Source: Solirubrobacterales bacterium
GTDB taxonomy: Bacteria > Actinomycetota > Thermoleophilia > Solirubrobacterales > Solirubrobacteraceae
Direction: 5' to 3'
Assembly: GCA_019244745.1 (NCBI GenBank)
Contig: JAFASF010000462.1
Span: 1-39,208 of the forward strand
Length of the DNA stretch: 39,208 nt
Positions 8,187 to 15,753 of the stretch are shown piece after piece. Made by a program: the position numbers and the translations under genes. The notes under the pieces are model-generated. The model made no database searches and was not told where the DNA came from. It saw only the letters and a list, made by a program, of their open reading frames with translations. The number at the start of each line of letters is the position of its first letter. Position 1 is the first letter of the stretch.

Positions 8187-8992
8187 CCCGCGACGGCGTC
8201 GTTCTGTACGACAAACCCGCAGGCATAACCTCCTTCGATGTCGTCCGATCGGTGCGCCGGACGCTCGATCGCGGGGTCAAGGTCGGTCATGCTGGCACGC
8301 TGGACCCGTTCGCGACCGGGCTGCTGCTGGTGCTGATCGGTCGCGCCACGCGCGTGCAGCGGTTCCTGATGGAGCTCCCGAAGATCTATCGGGTGGTGGC
8401 GCGGTTCGGAGCGGTTTCGAGCACCGGCGACCCTGAGGGCGAGGTCGTGGAGACGGGCGTCGTGCCTGAGGGGGATCTGGAGCTGCCGACCGGCGTCGTT
8501 CGCCAGCGGCCGCCGGCGTTCTCCGCGGTCAAGGTCGGCGGGCGGCGAGCGTACGCGCTCGCCCGCGCCGGCGCGGACGTCCAGCCAAGTGAGCGCGAGG
8601 TGGAGGTGTATCGGTTCTCGGAGACGTGGCGGGAGGGTTCGCGGCGTGGGTTTGAGATCGAGTGCTCGTCGGGGACCTACGTTCGGAGCCTCATCGCCGG
8701 CCTCGGGGATGCGTACTGCGAGGAGCTCCGCCGGATGCGGATCGGCCCGTTCGACGTCGCGGACGCCGAGCCCGAGGTGCTCGTCGGGCTCGATCAGGGG
8801 CTGCGCTTCCTGCCCGAGGTGCGCCTGGACGCCGAGCAGGCGCGGCGGGCGGGACACGGGGTACCGGTGGCCTTGACCGGGGAGGGCCCCGCGGCCCGCG
8901 CGGTTCGCCTGACCGGGCCGGACGGTCTCATCGGGGTGGCGGAGCCGGCGCCCGGTGATCTGCTCAAGCCAGTGGTCGTCCTTCGGGGCTGA
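8183..8992 (+). CDS. truB: tRNA pseudouridine(55) synthase TruB
   Basis: A 269-residue TruB, which makes pseudouridine 55 in the T-loop of tRNAs. The N-terminus VVLYDKPAGITSFDVV and the catalytic motif GHAGTLDPFATGLLL (Asp in TLDP, about residue 40) are typical. PPAFSAVKVGGRRAYALAR and the RSLIAGLG region complete the catalytic fold. A PUA-like C-terminal region begins around residue 215. GTG 8183 is chosen because it overlaps the nrnA stop in the coupling arrangement GTGA and starts directly before the conserved core; an upstream start would read through nrnA. Confidence 0.96.
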   Translation: MTRDGVVLYDKPAGITSFDVVRSVRRTLDRGVKVGHAGTLDPFATGLLLVLIGRATRVQRFLMELPKIYRVVARFGAVSSTGDPEGEVVETGVVPEGDLELPTGVVRQRPPAFSAVKVGGRRAYALARAGADVQPSEREVEVYRFSETWREGSRRGFEIECSSGTYVRSLIAGLGDAYCEELRRMRIGPFDVADAEPEVLVGLDQGLRFLPEVRLDAEQARRAGHGVPVALTGEGPAARAVRLTGPDGLIGVAEPAPGDLLKPVVVLRG

Positions 8993-9003
8993 CCGGAGGC
9001 GGT

Positions 9004-9009
9004 TAGGGT
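9004..9009 (+). promoter_or_regulatory. TAGGGT, possible -10 before ribF
   Basis: TAGGGT ends ten bases before the ribF ATG, in the 27-base gap after truB. The spacing equals that of similar hexamers before rpsO, rodZ and other genes of this window, and would give a nearly leaderless transcript. No -35 box is evident. Confidence 0.25.
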
Positions 9010-9019
9010 TCCGCGCGCG

Positions 9020-9886
9020 ATGCAGGTCACGCCACTATCGGATGCCCGTCCACGCCCGCGCCGGCTCGCGGTCGGGGAGTTCGACGGGGTGCACCTCGGC
9101 CACCGGGAGGTGATCCGGGGTAGCGACACCGTGCTCACGTTCGAGCCCCATCCGCTGCGCGTGGTCCGCCCCGAGGCGGCCCCCAGGCTGCTCACGCCGC
9201 TTGAGATCAAGGCCGAGCTGATCGCCGAGCTCGGAGTCGAAGAGCTCGTGGTGATCCCGTTCGACGACGGCTTCGCGCACCAGAGCCCGCAGGAGTTCAT
9301 CGATCACATCCTCGTGCAACGGCTGTCCGCCACCCACGTGTCCGTGGGCGAGAACTTCCGCTTCGGCCATCGCGCGGCCGGCGACCCCGAGCTGTTGCGG
9401 GCCGATGGACGGTTCGAGACCCGCATCGTCCCGATGGTCGAGGCCGGCGGCGAGATCGTGTCGTCGAGCCACATCCGGGGCCTCGTACTCGCCGGGGAGG
9501 TGGAGCTCGCGAAGCGACTTCTCGGGGCCCCGTTTCAGCTCCGTGGCGAGGTGGTGGTCGGCGACAAGCGCGGTCGCGAGATCGGCTTCCCGACGGCCAA
9601 CATCGTCCCCGACGAGTCGCTCGTGTATCCCGGGCACGGCGTCTACGTGGCCCGCGCAGACGGGGGCTGCGCCGCGGTCAGCATCGGAGTGCGTCCCACG
9701 TTCGGCACCGGACGCGCGGTGCTCGTGGAGGCCTACCTGCTCGACCGCAACGTCGATCTGTATGGGCAGACGCTGCGGATCGATTTCCTCTCTCGGCTGC
9801 GCGGCGAGCGCCGGTTCGACTCGGTCGAGGCGTTGGTCGACCAGATGCGGGGCGACGTCGAGCGCGCCCGCGAGCTGTGCGAGTGA
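9020..9886 (+). CDS. ribF: bifunctional riboflavin kinase/FAD synthetase
   Basis: A 288-residue RibF that phosphorylates riboflavin to FMN and adenylates FMN to FAD. The N-terminal nucleotidyltransferase domain has AVGEFDGVHLGHREVI (the HxGH-type motif) and VLTFEPHPLRVV, and SVGENFRFGHRAAGD and SSSHIRG are conserved. The C-terminal kinase domain starts at about residue 175 with VVVGDKRGREIGFPTANI and ends with the RGERRFDSVEALVDQM helix. The segment between LGH and TFEPHP is about a dozen residues shorter than in common RibF proteins, so one helix of the adenylyltransferase domain is reduced. The gene lies between truB and rpsO as in other actinobacteria. Confidence 0.95.
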   Translation: MQVTPLSDARPRPRRLAVGEFDGVHLGHREVIRGSDTVLTFEPHPLRVVRPEAAPRLLTPLEIKAELIAELGVEELVVIPFDDGFAHQSPQEFIDHILVQRLSATHVSVGENFRFGHRAAGDPELLRADGRFETRIVPMVEAGGEIVSSSHIRGLVLAGEVELAKRLLGAPFQLRGEVVVGDKRGREIGFPTANIVPDESLVYPGHGVYVARADGGCAAVSIGVRPTFGTGRAVLVEAYLLDRNVDLYGQTLRIDFLSRLRGERRFDSVEALVDQMRGDVERARELCE

Positions 9887-9918
9887 GCTCGCGGGCCGGC
9901 GCGCCGGGCCGCGGCTGC

Positions 9919-9924
9919 TAGCCT
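9919..9924 (+). promoter_or_regulatory. rpsO: TAGCCT, candidate -10 of rpsO
   Basis: TAGCCT lies ten bases before the rpsO ATG (TAGCCTGAGCGGCCGC-ATG), and no Shine-Dalgarno sequence is present in that interval. The string TAG(A/C)CTGAGCGGC recurs before the lipase gene at 32619. The placement suggests a transcript starting within a few bases of the start codon. No -35 box is visible. Confidence 0.4.
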
Positions 9925-9934
9925 GAGCGGCCGC

Positions 9935-10204
9935 ATGACGCTAACCCAGGAACGCACCCAGGAGCTCGTCGCCAAGTTCGGCGAGGCCCCGTCCGACACC
10001 GGCAGGACCGAGGTCCAGGTCGCGCTGCTCACCGAGCGCATCAACGACCTCACCCAGCACCTGCGCACCCACAGCAAGGACCATCATTCACGTCGCGGCC
10101 TGCTGATGCTGGTAGGCCGGCGCCGGCGGCTGCTCAACTATCTCCAGCGCACCGATCTCGAGCGCTACCGCGCGCTGGTGCGCGAGCTCGGTTTGCGCAA
10201 GTGA
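9935..10204 (+). CDS. rpsO: 30S ribosomal protein S15
   Basis: An 89-residue S15, the primary 16S rRNA-binding protein of the platform. It has the usual length and the signatures [36 protein letters not shown] and [15 protein letters not shown] 9935 is the only sensible start, although no ribosome binding site precedes it. In many bacteria rpsO is directly followed by pnp; here two redox genes are placed between them, the first overlapping the rpsO stop by four bases. Confidence 0.98.
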   Translation: MTLTQERTQELVAKFGEAPSDTGRTEVQVALLTERINDLTQHLRTHSKDHHSRRGLLMLVGRRRRLLNYLQRTDLERYRALVRELGLRK

Positions 10205-10671
10205 GCCCCATCGCGCCCGGGGAGCCGGTCCCGGAGTTCACGCTGCGCCGCGAGAACGGCGAGGCATTCACCCGCGCGGACCTCGAGGGACACACCACCG
10301 TGCTCGTCTTCTATCCGTTCGCGTTCAGCCCGGTCTGCACGGATCAGCTGGGTCTCTACGAGGAGATGCTCGACGAGTTCAAAAGCCGCGGCGCCACGCT
10401 GTACGGGGTCTCGTGCGATGCGCACTACTCGCAGAGGGCTTTTCGGGACCAGCTCGGGGTCACGATCGAGCAGCTGTCCGATTTCGAGCCCAAAGGAGAG
10501 GTCTGCCGGGCGTTCGGCGTCTACCACCCGGGCGGCTTTGCCCAGCGCGCGCTCGTGATCATCGGCCCCGAAGGGGTGGTCACCTGGAGCTACCAGGCCG
10601 ACGCGCCCAGCGAGCTGCCCGGGGCCAACCTGATCTTCGACGGCCTCGAGGCCCCCGCGCCGCCCGTTTGA
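10201..10671 (+). CDS. AhpE-like peroxiredoxin
   Basis: A 156-residue thioredoxin-fold peroxiredoxin (AhpC/TSA superfamily) that reduces peroxides. The peroxidatic cysteine is C46 in [15 protein letters not shown]. It resembles the AhpE subgroup, with short length and the later [13 protein letters not shown] strand. Other cysteines are C72 ([13 protein letters not shown]) and C102 (GEVCRAFG); either could resolve the sulfenate, so one-Cys or atypical two-Cys chemistry cannot be decided. GTG 10201 overlaps the rpsO stop (GTGA), giving translational coupling to a ribosomal protein gene. The next gene overlaps its stop by TTGA. No signal peptide, so cytoplasmic. Confidence 0.92.
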   Translation: MSPIAPGEPVPEFTLRRENGEAFTRADLEGHTTVLVFYPFAFSPVCTDQLGLYEEMLDEFKSRGATLYGVSCDAHYSQRAFRDQLGVTIEQLSDFEPKGEVCRAFGVYHPGGFAQRALVIIGPEGVVTWSYQADAPSELPGANLIFDGLEAPAPPV

Positions 10672-11177
10672 CCGAGTTTCGATCGGCTCCGGTTCCGGAG
10701 CCGTCGGCCGACGACCATCACGGAGGTCCGGTCGATGCTCCGCTCGTGATCGAGTACGTGGACTTCGAGTGCCCGTACTGCGCCGCGCTCAACGTCAAGC
10801 TCGCCGGCCGGCGGCTGCACCGGGTCTTTCGCCACTTCCCGGTCCGTACGAGCCACCCCCGCGCGTGGGCGGCCGCCGGCGCCGCCGAGGCGGCCGGCCT
10901 ACAGGGCCGCTTCTGGGAGATGCACGACCTGCTGTTCGCCGACCAGGGGCGGCTCGAGGACCCGCACCTGTGGCAACGGGCGCGGACGCTCGGCCTCGAC
11001 GTCGACCGCTTCGATTCGGACCGTCGGAGCGAGCTCGTTCGGGCGCGTGTGGGGCGCGACTTCAAGTCCGGTGTCCGCGCGGGGGTGGTGACGACGCCGA
11101 CGCTGTTCGCCGGCGGGCGGATGTACGCCGGCCAGATCGACGCTCGCACGCTCGACGAGATCGGCGCCTGCGACTGA
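10668..11177 (+). CDS. DsbA-like thioredoxin-fold protein
   Basis: A 169-residue DsbA/Thioredoxin_4 family protein. It has a CxxC motif (FEC35PYC38AALN), an inserted helical domain (about 60-125) and the cis-proline loop VVTTP144TLFAGG, all expected for a thiol-disulfide oxidoreductase. No signal peptide or lipobox is present, so it probably acts in the cytoplasm, perhaps as reductant or partner of the peroxiredoxin encoded immediately upstream; that partnership is inferred from coupling. TTG 10668 is chosen because it overlaps the upstream stop (TTGA) and leaves a short polar N-terminal tail; no better ATG or GTG lies before the first beta strand (LVIEYVDF). Confidence 0.85.
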   Translation: MTEFRSAPVPEPSADDHHGGPVDAPLVIEYVDFECPYCAALNVKLAGRRLHRVFRHFPVRTSHPRAWAAAGAAEAAGLQGRFWEMHDLLFADQGRLEDPHLWQRARTLGLDVDRFDSDRRSELVRARVGRDFKSGVRAGVVTTPTLFAGGRMYAGQIDARTLDEIGACD

Positions 11178-11187
11178 GGTCGCCCGG

Positions 11188-11250
11188 GACGCCCCGTCTT
11201 CAGGGGGTGTCCGAGAAAAGGCCCCGTCCTGGGGCCAAATCTCGGACGCC
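11188..11250 (+). promoter_or_regulatory. structured leader element upstream of pnp
   Basis: A long hairpin spans 11206-11250: an 11-bp outer stem (GGTGTCCGAGA with TCTCGGACGCC, one G-T wobble), a symmetric AAA/AAA internal loop, a 6-bp inner stem GGCCCC/GGGGCC and a GTCCT loop. Its 5' arm can instead pair with GACGCCCC at 11188-11195 (ggggtgtc 11204-11211), and the upstream and downstream partners share GGACGCC. The two structures exclude each other. No T-run follows. It lies 10 bases after the dsbA-like stop and 157 bases before pnp, so it could be a terminator, a processing site or a switch. Confidence 0.5.
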
Positions 11251-11368
11251 AAGCGAGGGTGAGCGCGTGTTCGAGGCGCGGGCGGCAAGGGCGCCGGGCC
11301 CGGACGGATCGCGCCGCCGCCGCTACCATCACCTGTGTTCGGAACGAAAAAGACGCTGAAACGAAGCA

Positions 11369-11390
11369 CTCCGCCGACCGAAGGGCGGAG
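11369..11390 (+). promoter_or_regulatory. hairpin directly before the pnp ribosome binding site
   Basis: CTCCGCC (11369-11375) pairs with GGCGGAG (11384-11390) around an 8-base loop. It ends four bases before the GAAGGGA ribosome binding site (11394-11400) of pnp. In E. coli PNPase controls its own mRNA through a leader stem; a similar role here is only suggested by position. A TACCAT at 11324-11329 could be the -10 of a pnp promoter. Confidence 0.4.
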
Positions 11391-11407
11391 CAAGAAGGGA
11401 ACTGAAT

Positions 11408-13705
11408 ATGTCTGACGCCGTTACGCGCGTGTCCGTCGAGATCGAGGGCAAGGAGATCTCGTTCGAGACCGGCAAGCTGGCCAAGCAGGCCTCCGGCGCC
11501 GTCGTCGTCCGTGCGGGCGACACCATGGTTATCTGTACGGCTACGGCCGGCAACCTCCGCGAGGTGGACTTTCTGCCACTGACGGTCGACGTCGAGGAGC
11601 GCATGTATGCGGCCGGGAAGATTCCCGGCTCTTTTTTCAAGCGCGAGGGGCGCGCGGGGGAGAAGGCGACGCTGGCGGCGCGCCTGATCGACCGGCCGAT
11701 CCGCCCGTTGTTCCCCAAGGGCTGGCGGTACGAGACCCAGCTGGTCGCGATTCCAGTCTCCGTGGACCACGTGAACCCCTACGACGTGCTGGCCATGAAC
11801 GGCGCCTCGGCCGCGCTGATGGTCTCCCACATTCCGCTTCCGGCGCCGGTCGGGGCGGTGCGGATCGGCAAGGTCGACGGCAACTTCGTGGTCAATCCGC
11901 CCGAGATGGACCTGGTCGACAACACGGACCTCGATCTGATCGTCGCCGGCACCGAGGAGGCCATCCTGATGGTCGAGGCCGGCGCCAACCAGGTCCCGGA
12001 GGCGGAGATCCTCGACGCGCTCGACATCGCCCACGACGCGATCAAGAAGCTCTGCGCGGCGCAGCGCGAACTCGCCGACAAGGCCGGCAAGGAGAAGATC
12101 GAGGTGGTGGTGCCGGAGGTCCATCCGGACCTCTACGAGCAGATCAAGGCCTCGCATGGCGCCGCCCTCGACGCCGCCACCCAGGTTGAGGACAAGCTCG
12201 ACCGCCAGGAGGCGTGCAAGGTCGTCGAGGAGCAGGTGCTCGCCCAGTACTCGGGCGATCCCGAGGCCGAGACGTACGCGGAGTACCGCGCCAACGCCCA
12301 GCAGGCGTTCGACAAGCTCGAGAAGACCCTGATCCGCGAGCGGATCGCGGTCCAGAAGAAGCGCCCCGATGGCCGCTCGGCGGAGGAGATACGTCCTCTG
12401 AGCATCGAGGTCGGGGTCGCGCCCCGCACCCACGGGTCGGCGCTGTTCACCCGAGGCCAGACGCAGGCTCTGAGCGTCGTCGCGCTGGGCACCACGCGCG
12501 AGGAGATGCGACTGGACACGCTGGGACTCGAGACGGCCAAGCGCTACTTCCACCACTACAACTTCCCGCCGTTCTCGGTTGGGGAGGCGGGCTTCATGCG
12601 CGGTCCCAAGCGCCGCGACATCGGCCACGGCGCCCTCGCCGAGCGGGCGCTGGTCCCGATGATCCCCAGCCAGGATGACTTCCCGTACACGATCCGCGTG
12701 GTCTCGGACATCCTCGAGTCAAACGGCTCGTCCTCGATGGCGAGCGTGTGCGGCTCCACGCTGTCGCTGATGGATGCCGGCGTCCCGATCAAGCACGCCG
12801 TCGCGGGCATCGCGATGGGCCTGATCAAGGAGGGCGACGACTACATCATCCTGACCGACATCGCGGGCGTGGAGGACCACCTCGGCGATATGGACTTCAA
12901 GGTCGCCGGTACCGAGCGGGGGATCACCGCGCTGCAGATGGACATCAAGATCACTGGCGTGACGTTCGAGATCATGCGCGACGCGCTCGCGCAGGCCAAG
13001 ACCGCACGGAGCTACATCCTTGAAGAGATGGCCAAGGTGATCGACCATCCGCGGGCCGAGCTCTCCAAGCACGCACCGCGGATCTCGACGATCCAGATCG
13101 ATCCGGAGAAGATCGGGCTGCTGATCGGGAAGGGCGGCGAGACGATCCGAGCGCTGCAGGAGGAGTTCGACGCTCAGATCGACGTCAACGACGAGGGTCA
13201 GGTGCTCGTTTACGCCTCCGACGGCGAGCGCGGGGACGCGCTGGTCGACCGCATCCGAGCGATGACCAAGGAAGTCGAGGTCGGGGACGAGTTCACGGGC
13301 AGGGTCGTCAAGACGACCACGTTCGGCGCGTTCGTCGAGCTATCGAAGGGCACCGACGGCCTTCTCCACATCTCGAACATCGCACCCGGGCGGAGGATCG
13401 CAACGGTCGAAGAGGTGCTCAACAAGGGCGATGAGGTCACCGTTCGGGTGGTCGAGGTCGACCGCGAACGCGGCCGTATCGGGCTGCGGCTCGCCGGCGA
13501 TCCTGACGTGGTCGGCAAGACCGTGGCCGAGCTCGCGGCCGTGGGCACCGGCGACGCGGGCCCGCGCCGCGACCGCGGAGACCGTGGCGACCGCGGAGAC
13601 CGGGGCGACCGGGGCGACCGGGGACGTGACGGACGCGGCCGCGATCGCGGCCCGCGCGAGCGGGACCGTGTGCGCGATCGCGACCCCGACCGTCCGCGCT
13701 CCTAG
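11408..13705 (+). CDS. pnp: polynucleotide phosphorylase
   Basis: A 765-residue PNPase, the phosphorolytic 3'-5' exoribonuclease. Two RNase PH domains flank an all-helical linker (first about 10-235, helical 240-325, second about 325-560; motif FSVGEAGFMRGPKRRDIGHG). A KH domain (IGLLIGKGGETIRALQEEF, about 568-590) and an S1 domain (GDEFTGRVVKTTTFGAFVEL, about 620-695) follow. The last 50 residues are an Arg/Asp/Gly-rich tail with GDR repeats, disordered and possibly RNA-binding. ATG 11408 has GAAGGGA with seven-base spacing. The M16 peptidase gene follows after 20 bases, the order seen in Mycobacterium (gpsI-pepR). Confidence 0.98.
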   Translation: MSDAVTRVSVEIEGKEISFETGKLAKQASGAVVVRAGDTMVICTATAGNLREVDFLPLTVDVEERMYAAGKIPGSFFKREGRAGEKATLAARLIDRPIRPLFPKGWRYETQLVAIPVSVDHVNPYDVLAMNGASAALMVSHIPLPAPVGAVRIGKVDGNFVVNPPEMDLVDNTDLDLIVAGTEEAILMVEAGANQVPEAEILDALDIAHDAIKKLCAAQRELADKAGKEKIEVVVPEVHPDLYEQIKASHGAALDAATQVEDKLDRQEACKVVEEQVLAQYSGDPEAETYAEYRANAQQAFDKLEKTLIRERIAVQKKRPDGRSAEEIRPLSIEVGVAPRTHGSALFTRGQTQALSVVALGTTREEMRLDTLGLETAKRYFHHYNFPPFSVGEAGFMRGPKRRDIGHGALAERALVPMIPSQDDFPYTIRVVSDILESNGSSSMASVCGSTLSLMDAGVPIKHAVAGIAMGLIKEGDDYIILTDIAGVEDHLGDMDFKVAGTERGITALQMDIKITGVTFEIMRDALAQAKTARSYILEEMAKVIDHPRAELSKHAPRISTIQIDPEKIGLLIGKGGETIRALQEEFDAQIDVNDEGQVLVYASDGERGDALVDRIRAMTKEVEVGDEFTGRVVKTTTFGAFVELSKGTDGLLHISNIAPGRRIATVEEVLNKGDEVTVRVVEVDRERGRIGLRLAGDPDVVGKTVAELAAVGTGDAGPRRDRGDRGDRGDRGDRGDRGRDGRGRDRGPRERDRVRDRDPDRPRS
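13571..13630 (+). repeat. 9-bp tandem repeat encoding the PNPase GDR tail
   Basis: About six imperfect copies of a 9-base unit (GACCGNGGN) encode repeated Asp-Arg-Gly in the C-terminal tail of PNPase. Copy number is likely to vary between strains by slippage. The reading frame is preserved because the unit is a multiple of three. Confidence 0.75.
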
Positions 13706-13725
13706 CCCCCGGCGGCGCAACCAAC

Positions 13726-15027
13726 GTGGACCAGCAACACCGGCTGACGACGCTTGACTCGGGCGTACGGGTCGTAACGGAGGCGATGCCCTCCGTGCGA
13801 TCCGTATCGCTCGGGTTTTGGATCGCCACGGGTTCGCGGGCGGAGACGGAGGCCGAGGCAGGCCTCTCGCACCTGCTCGAGCACCTGCTGTTCAAGGGCA
13901 CCTCCAAGTACGCCTCGCTCCAGATCGACCAGATCTTCGATGCGATGGGAGCCGAACTGAACGCCGGTACCGGCAAGGAGACGACCTCGGTCTACGCGCG
14001 GGTGATCGACCAGCACGTTCCCGAGGCGTTCGACGTGATGGCCGACATGGTGTTCCGCCCCGCCCTGCGCGACGTCGACTCCGAGCGGGCGGTGATCCTG
14101 GAGGAGATCGCGATGTATGAGGACGATCCCCAGGAGAAGGTGTTCGACGTGCTGGGAGACGCCGTGTTCGGAGACCATCCACTGGGACGGGCGATCATCG
14201 GCCGGGCGCCGGTGATCGCGGAGACCCCGGTGGCGGAGATTTCGCGATTCCACGCCGCGAGGTACACGCCCGCCAACGTCGTGATCGCCGCGGCGGGAGC
14301 CGTGGACCACGACGCGATCGTGGCCCTGGCCGCCGAACGCGTGCGCCGGGCGTCCGGATCGCCGACGCCCCCGACCACGCCGCCGGCGCCGGAAAGCACA
14401 CCGGCTCGCCTGCGCTTCGAGCGCAAGGACACCGAGCAGTACCACGTGTGTCTGGGCGGCGTGGGGCTCTCACGCCACGACGAGCGCCGCTTCGCCCTGC
14501 GGGTGCTGGACACGATCTTCGGCGGCACGTCGTCGTCCCGCCTGTTCCAGGAGATCCGCGAGCGGCGGGGACTCGCCTACGCGGTCTATTCGTTCACGAG
14601 CGCCTACCAGGACACGGGCCAGGTGGGCCTGTACCTCGGCACCCGCTCAGACAACGTGGCCGAGGCGCTCGCGGTGCTCGGCTCCGAGCTCGAGCATCTT
14701 CGCGAGCAGCCCGCGACGCCCGAGGAGCTCGAGCGTGCCAAGGAGAACCTCAAGGGACGCGTTGTGCTGTCGCTCGAATCCACCGGAGCGCGGATGAGCA
14801 GGCTCGGGTCGGAGATCCTCGCCGGCGCGCCGCTGCTGTCGCTGGACGAGACCGTGGAGCGGATCGAGGCGGTATCGCTCGACGACGTCGCGGAGCTGGT
14901 GGGAGAGTTGTGGGCTCCCGAGAAGCTGTCGGCGGCGGGCATAGGGCCCGAACCGTCGCGGTTCGACGACGGTCTCGAGGCGATCGGGCCGGCGCTCGCT
15001 CAGATCGCGCGGAGCCCGGTCGGTTGA
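13726..15027 (+). CDS. M16 family zinc peptidase (processing-peptidase-like)
   Basis: A 433-residue M16B metallopeptidase (pitrilysin fold). The inverted zinc motif HxxEH is H49-L-L-E52-H53 in GLSHLLEHLLFKGT. The distal zinc glutamate lies in the helix ERAVILEEIAMYEDDP (about residue 130). The C-terminal half is the second M16 domain (FGGTSSSRLFQEIRERRGLAYAVYS). Relatives are mitochondrial processing peptidase beta and mycobacterial PepR, so a role in trimming small proteins or peptides is plausible but the substrate is unknown. GTG 13726 begins 20 bases after the pnp stop. The dapB start overlaps its stop (TTGA). Confidence 0.92.
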   Translation: MDQQHRLTTLDSGVRVVTEAMPSVRSVSLGFWIATGSRAETEAEAGLSHLLEHLLFKGTSKYASLQIDQIFDAMGAELNAGTGKETTSVYARVIDQHVPEAFDVMADMVFRPALRDVDSERAVILEEIAMYEDDPQEKVFDVLGDAVFGDHPLGRAIIGRAPVIAETPVAEISRFHAARYTPANVVIAAAGAVDHDAIVALAAERVRRASGSPTPPTTPPAPESTPARLRFERKDTEQYHVCLGGVGLSRHDERRFALRVLDTIFGGTSSSRLFQEIRERRGLAYAVYSFTSAYQDTGQVGLYLGTRSDNVAEALAVLGSELEHLREQPATPEELERAKENLKGRVVLSLESTGARMSRLGSEILAGAPLLSLDETVERIEAVSLDDVAELVGELWAPEKLSAAGIGPEPSRFDDGLEAIGPALAQIARSPVG

Positions 15028-15695
15028 TCAAGGTCGCGGTCGCGGGCGCCGCGGGGCGAATGGGGCAGACCGTGTGCCGTGCCGTCGAGACGGCACCGGA
15101 CATGGAGCTGACCGGACGCGCTGACCCGGCGCTCGGGACCGCGGTGCGGGACGTTCTGGACGGCGCCGACGTGATGGTGGACTTCACACAGCCCGGCAGC
15201 GCGGCCGGCAACGCCCGGGAGGCGGTGGGTGGCGGCGTGCACGTCGTCATCGGCACGACCGGCTTCGATCCCGATGACCTCAGCGACCTGCGGGGAGGAC
15301 CAGCCAATGTGTTCATCGCGCCGAACTTCGCCATCGGAGCGGTGTTGATGATGCAGTTCGCCGTCCAGGCTGCGCGCCACATGGCCCGCGCCGAGATCAT
15401 CGAGCTGCACCACGACCGCAAGCTCGACGCGCCGAGCGGTACGGCAGCGCGGACCGCGCAATTGATGAGACCCTCGCTCGCCGGAGACGTCCCGATCCAT
15501 TCCGTCCGCCTTCCCGGCCTGGTCGCGCACCACGAGGTGATCCTCGGCGACGTGGGCCAAACGCTTACGATCCGCCACGACTCGACCGAGCGCGAGTCGT
15601 TCATGCCGGGCGTCCTGATGGCCGTGCGGCGCGTCGCCACGCTGACGGACTCGCCCGTGGTCGGGCTCGAGCACCTCCTCGACACCGTCGGGTAG
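15024..15695 (+). CDS. dapB: 4-hydroxy-tetrahydrodipicolinate reductase
   Basis: A 223-residue DapB, the NAD(P)H-dependent reductase of the diaminopimelate/lysine pathway. The dinucleotide motif is VAGAAGRMGQ at the N-terminus. APNFAIGAVLMMQFA and the catalytic/substrate motif ELHHDRKLDAPSGTA are present, and the C-terminal hinge has HDSTERESFMPGVL. It is shorter than the E. coli enzyme (273) but close to actinobacterial DapB. TTG 15024 is the chosen start because it overlaps the M16 peptidase stop (TTGA) and gives MIKVAVAGAAG directly; no ATG or GTG lies before the Rossmann motif except inside it. dapA lies 4.4 kb downstream. Confidence 0.94.
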   Translation: MIKVAVAGAAGRMGQTVCRAVETAPDMELTGRADPALGTAVRDVLDGADVMVDFTQPGSAAGNAREAVGGGVHVVIGTTGFDPDDLSDLRGGPANVFIAPNFAIGAVLMMQFAVQAARHMARAEIIELHHDRKLDAPSGTAARTAQLMRPSLAGDVPIHSVRLPGLVAHHEVILGDVGQTLTIRHDSTERESFMPGVLMAVRRVATLTDSPVVGLEHLLDTVG

Positions 15696-15753
15696 CACGT
15701 CGGCCGGGCGCGGTATTGTGAGTACGAGCCAACACCGCAGCGAGGGGCGACGT

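Noticed and set aside
13571-13630. CRISPR-like or minisatellite array
   Set aside because: The 9-base repeats have no spacers and encode an in-frame GDR tail of PNPase.
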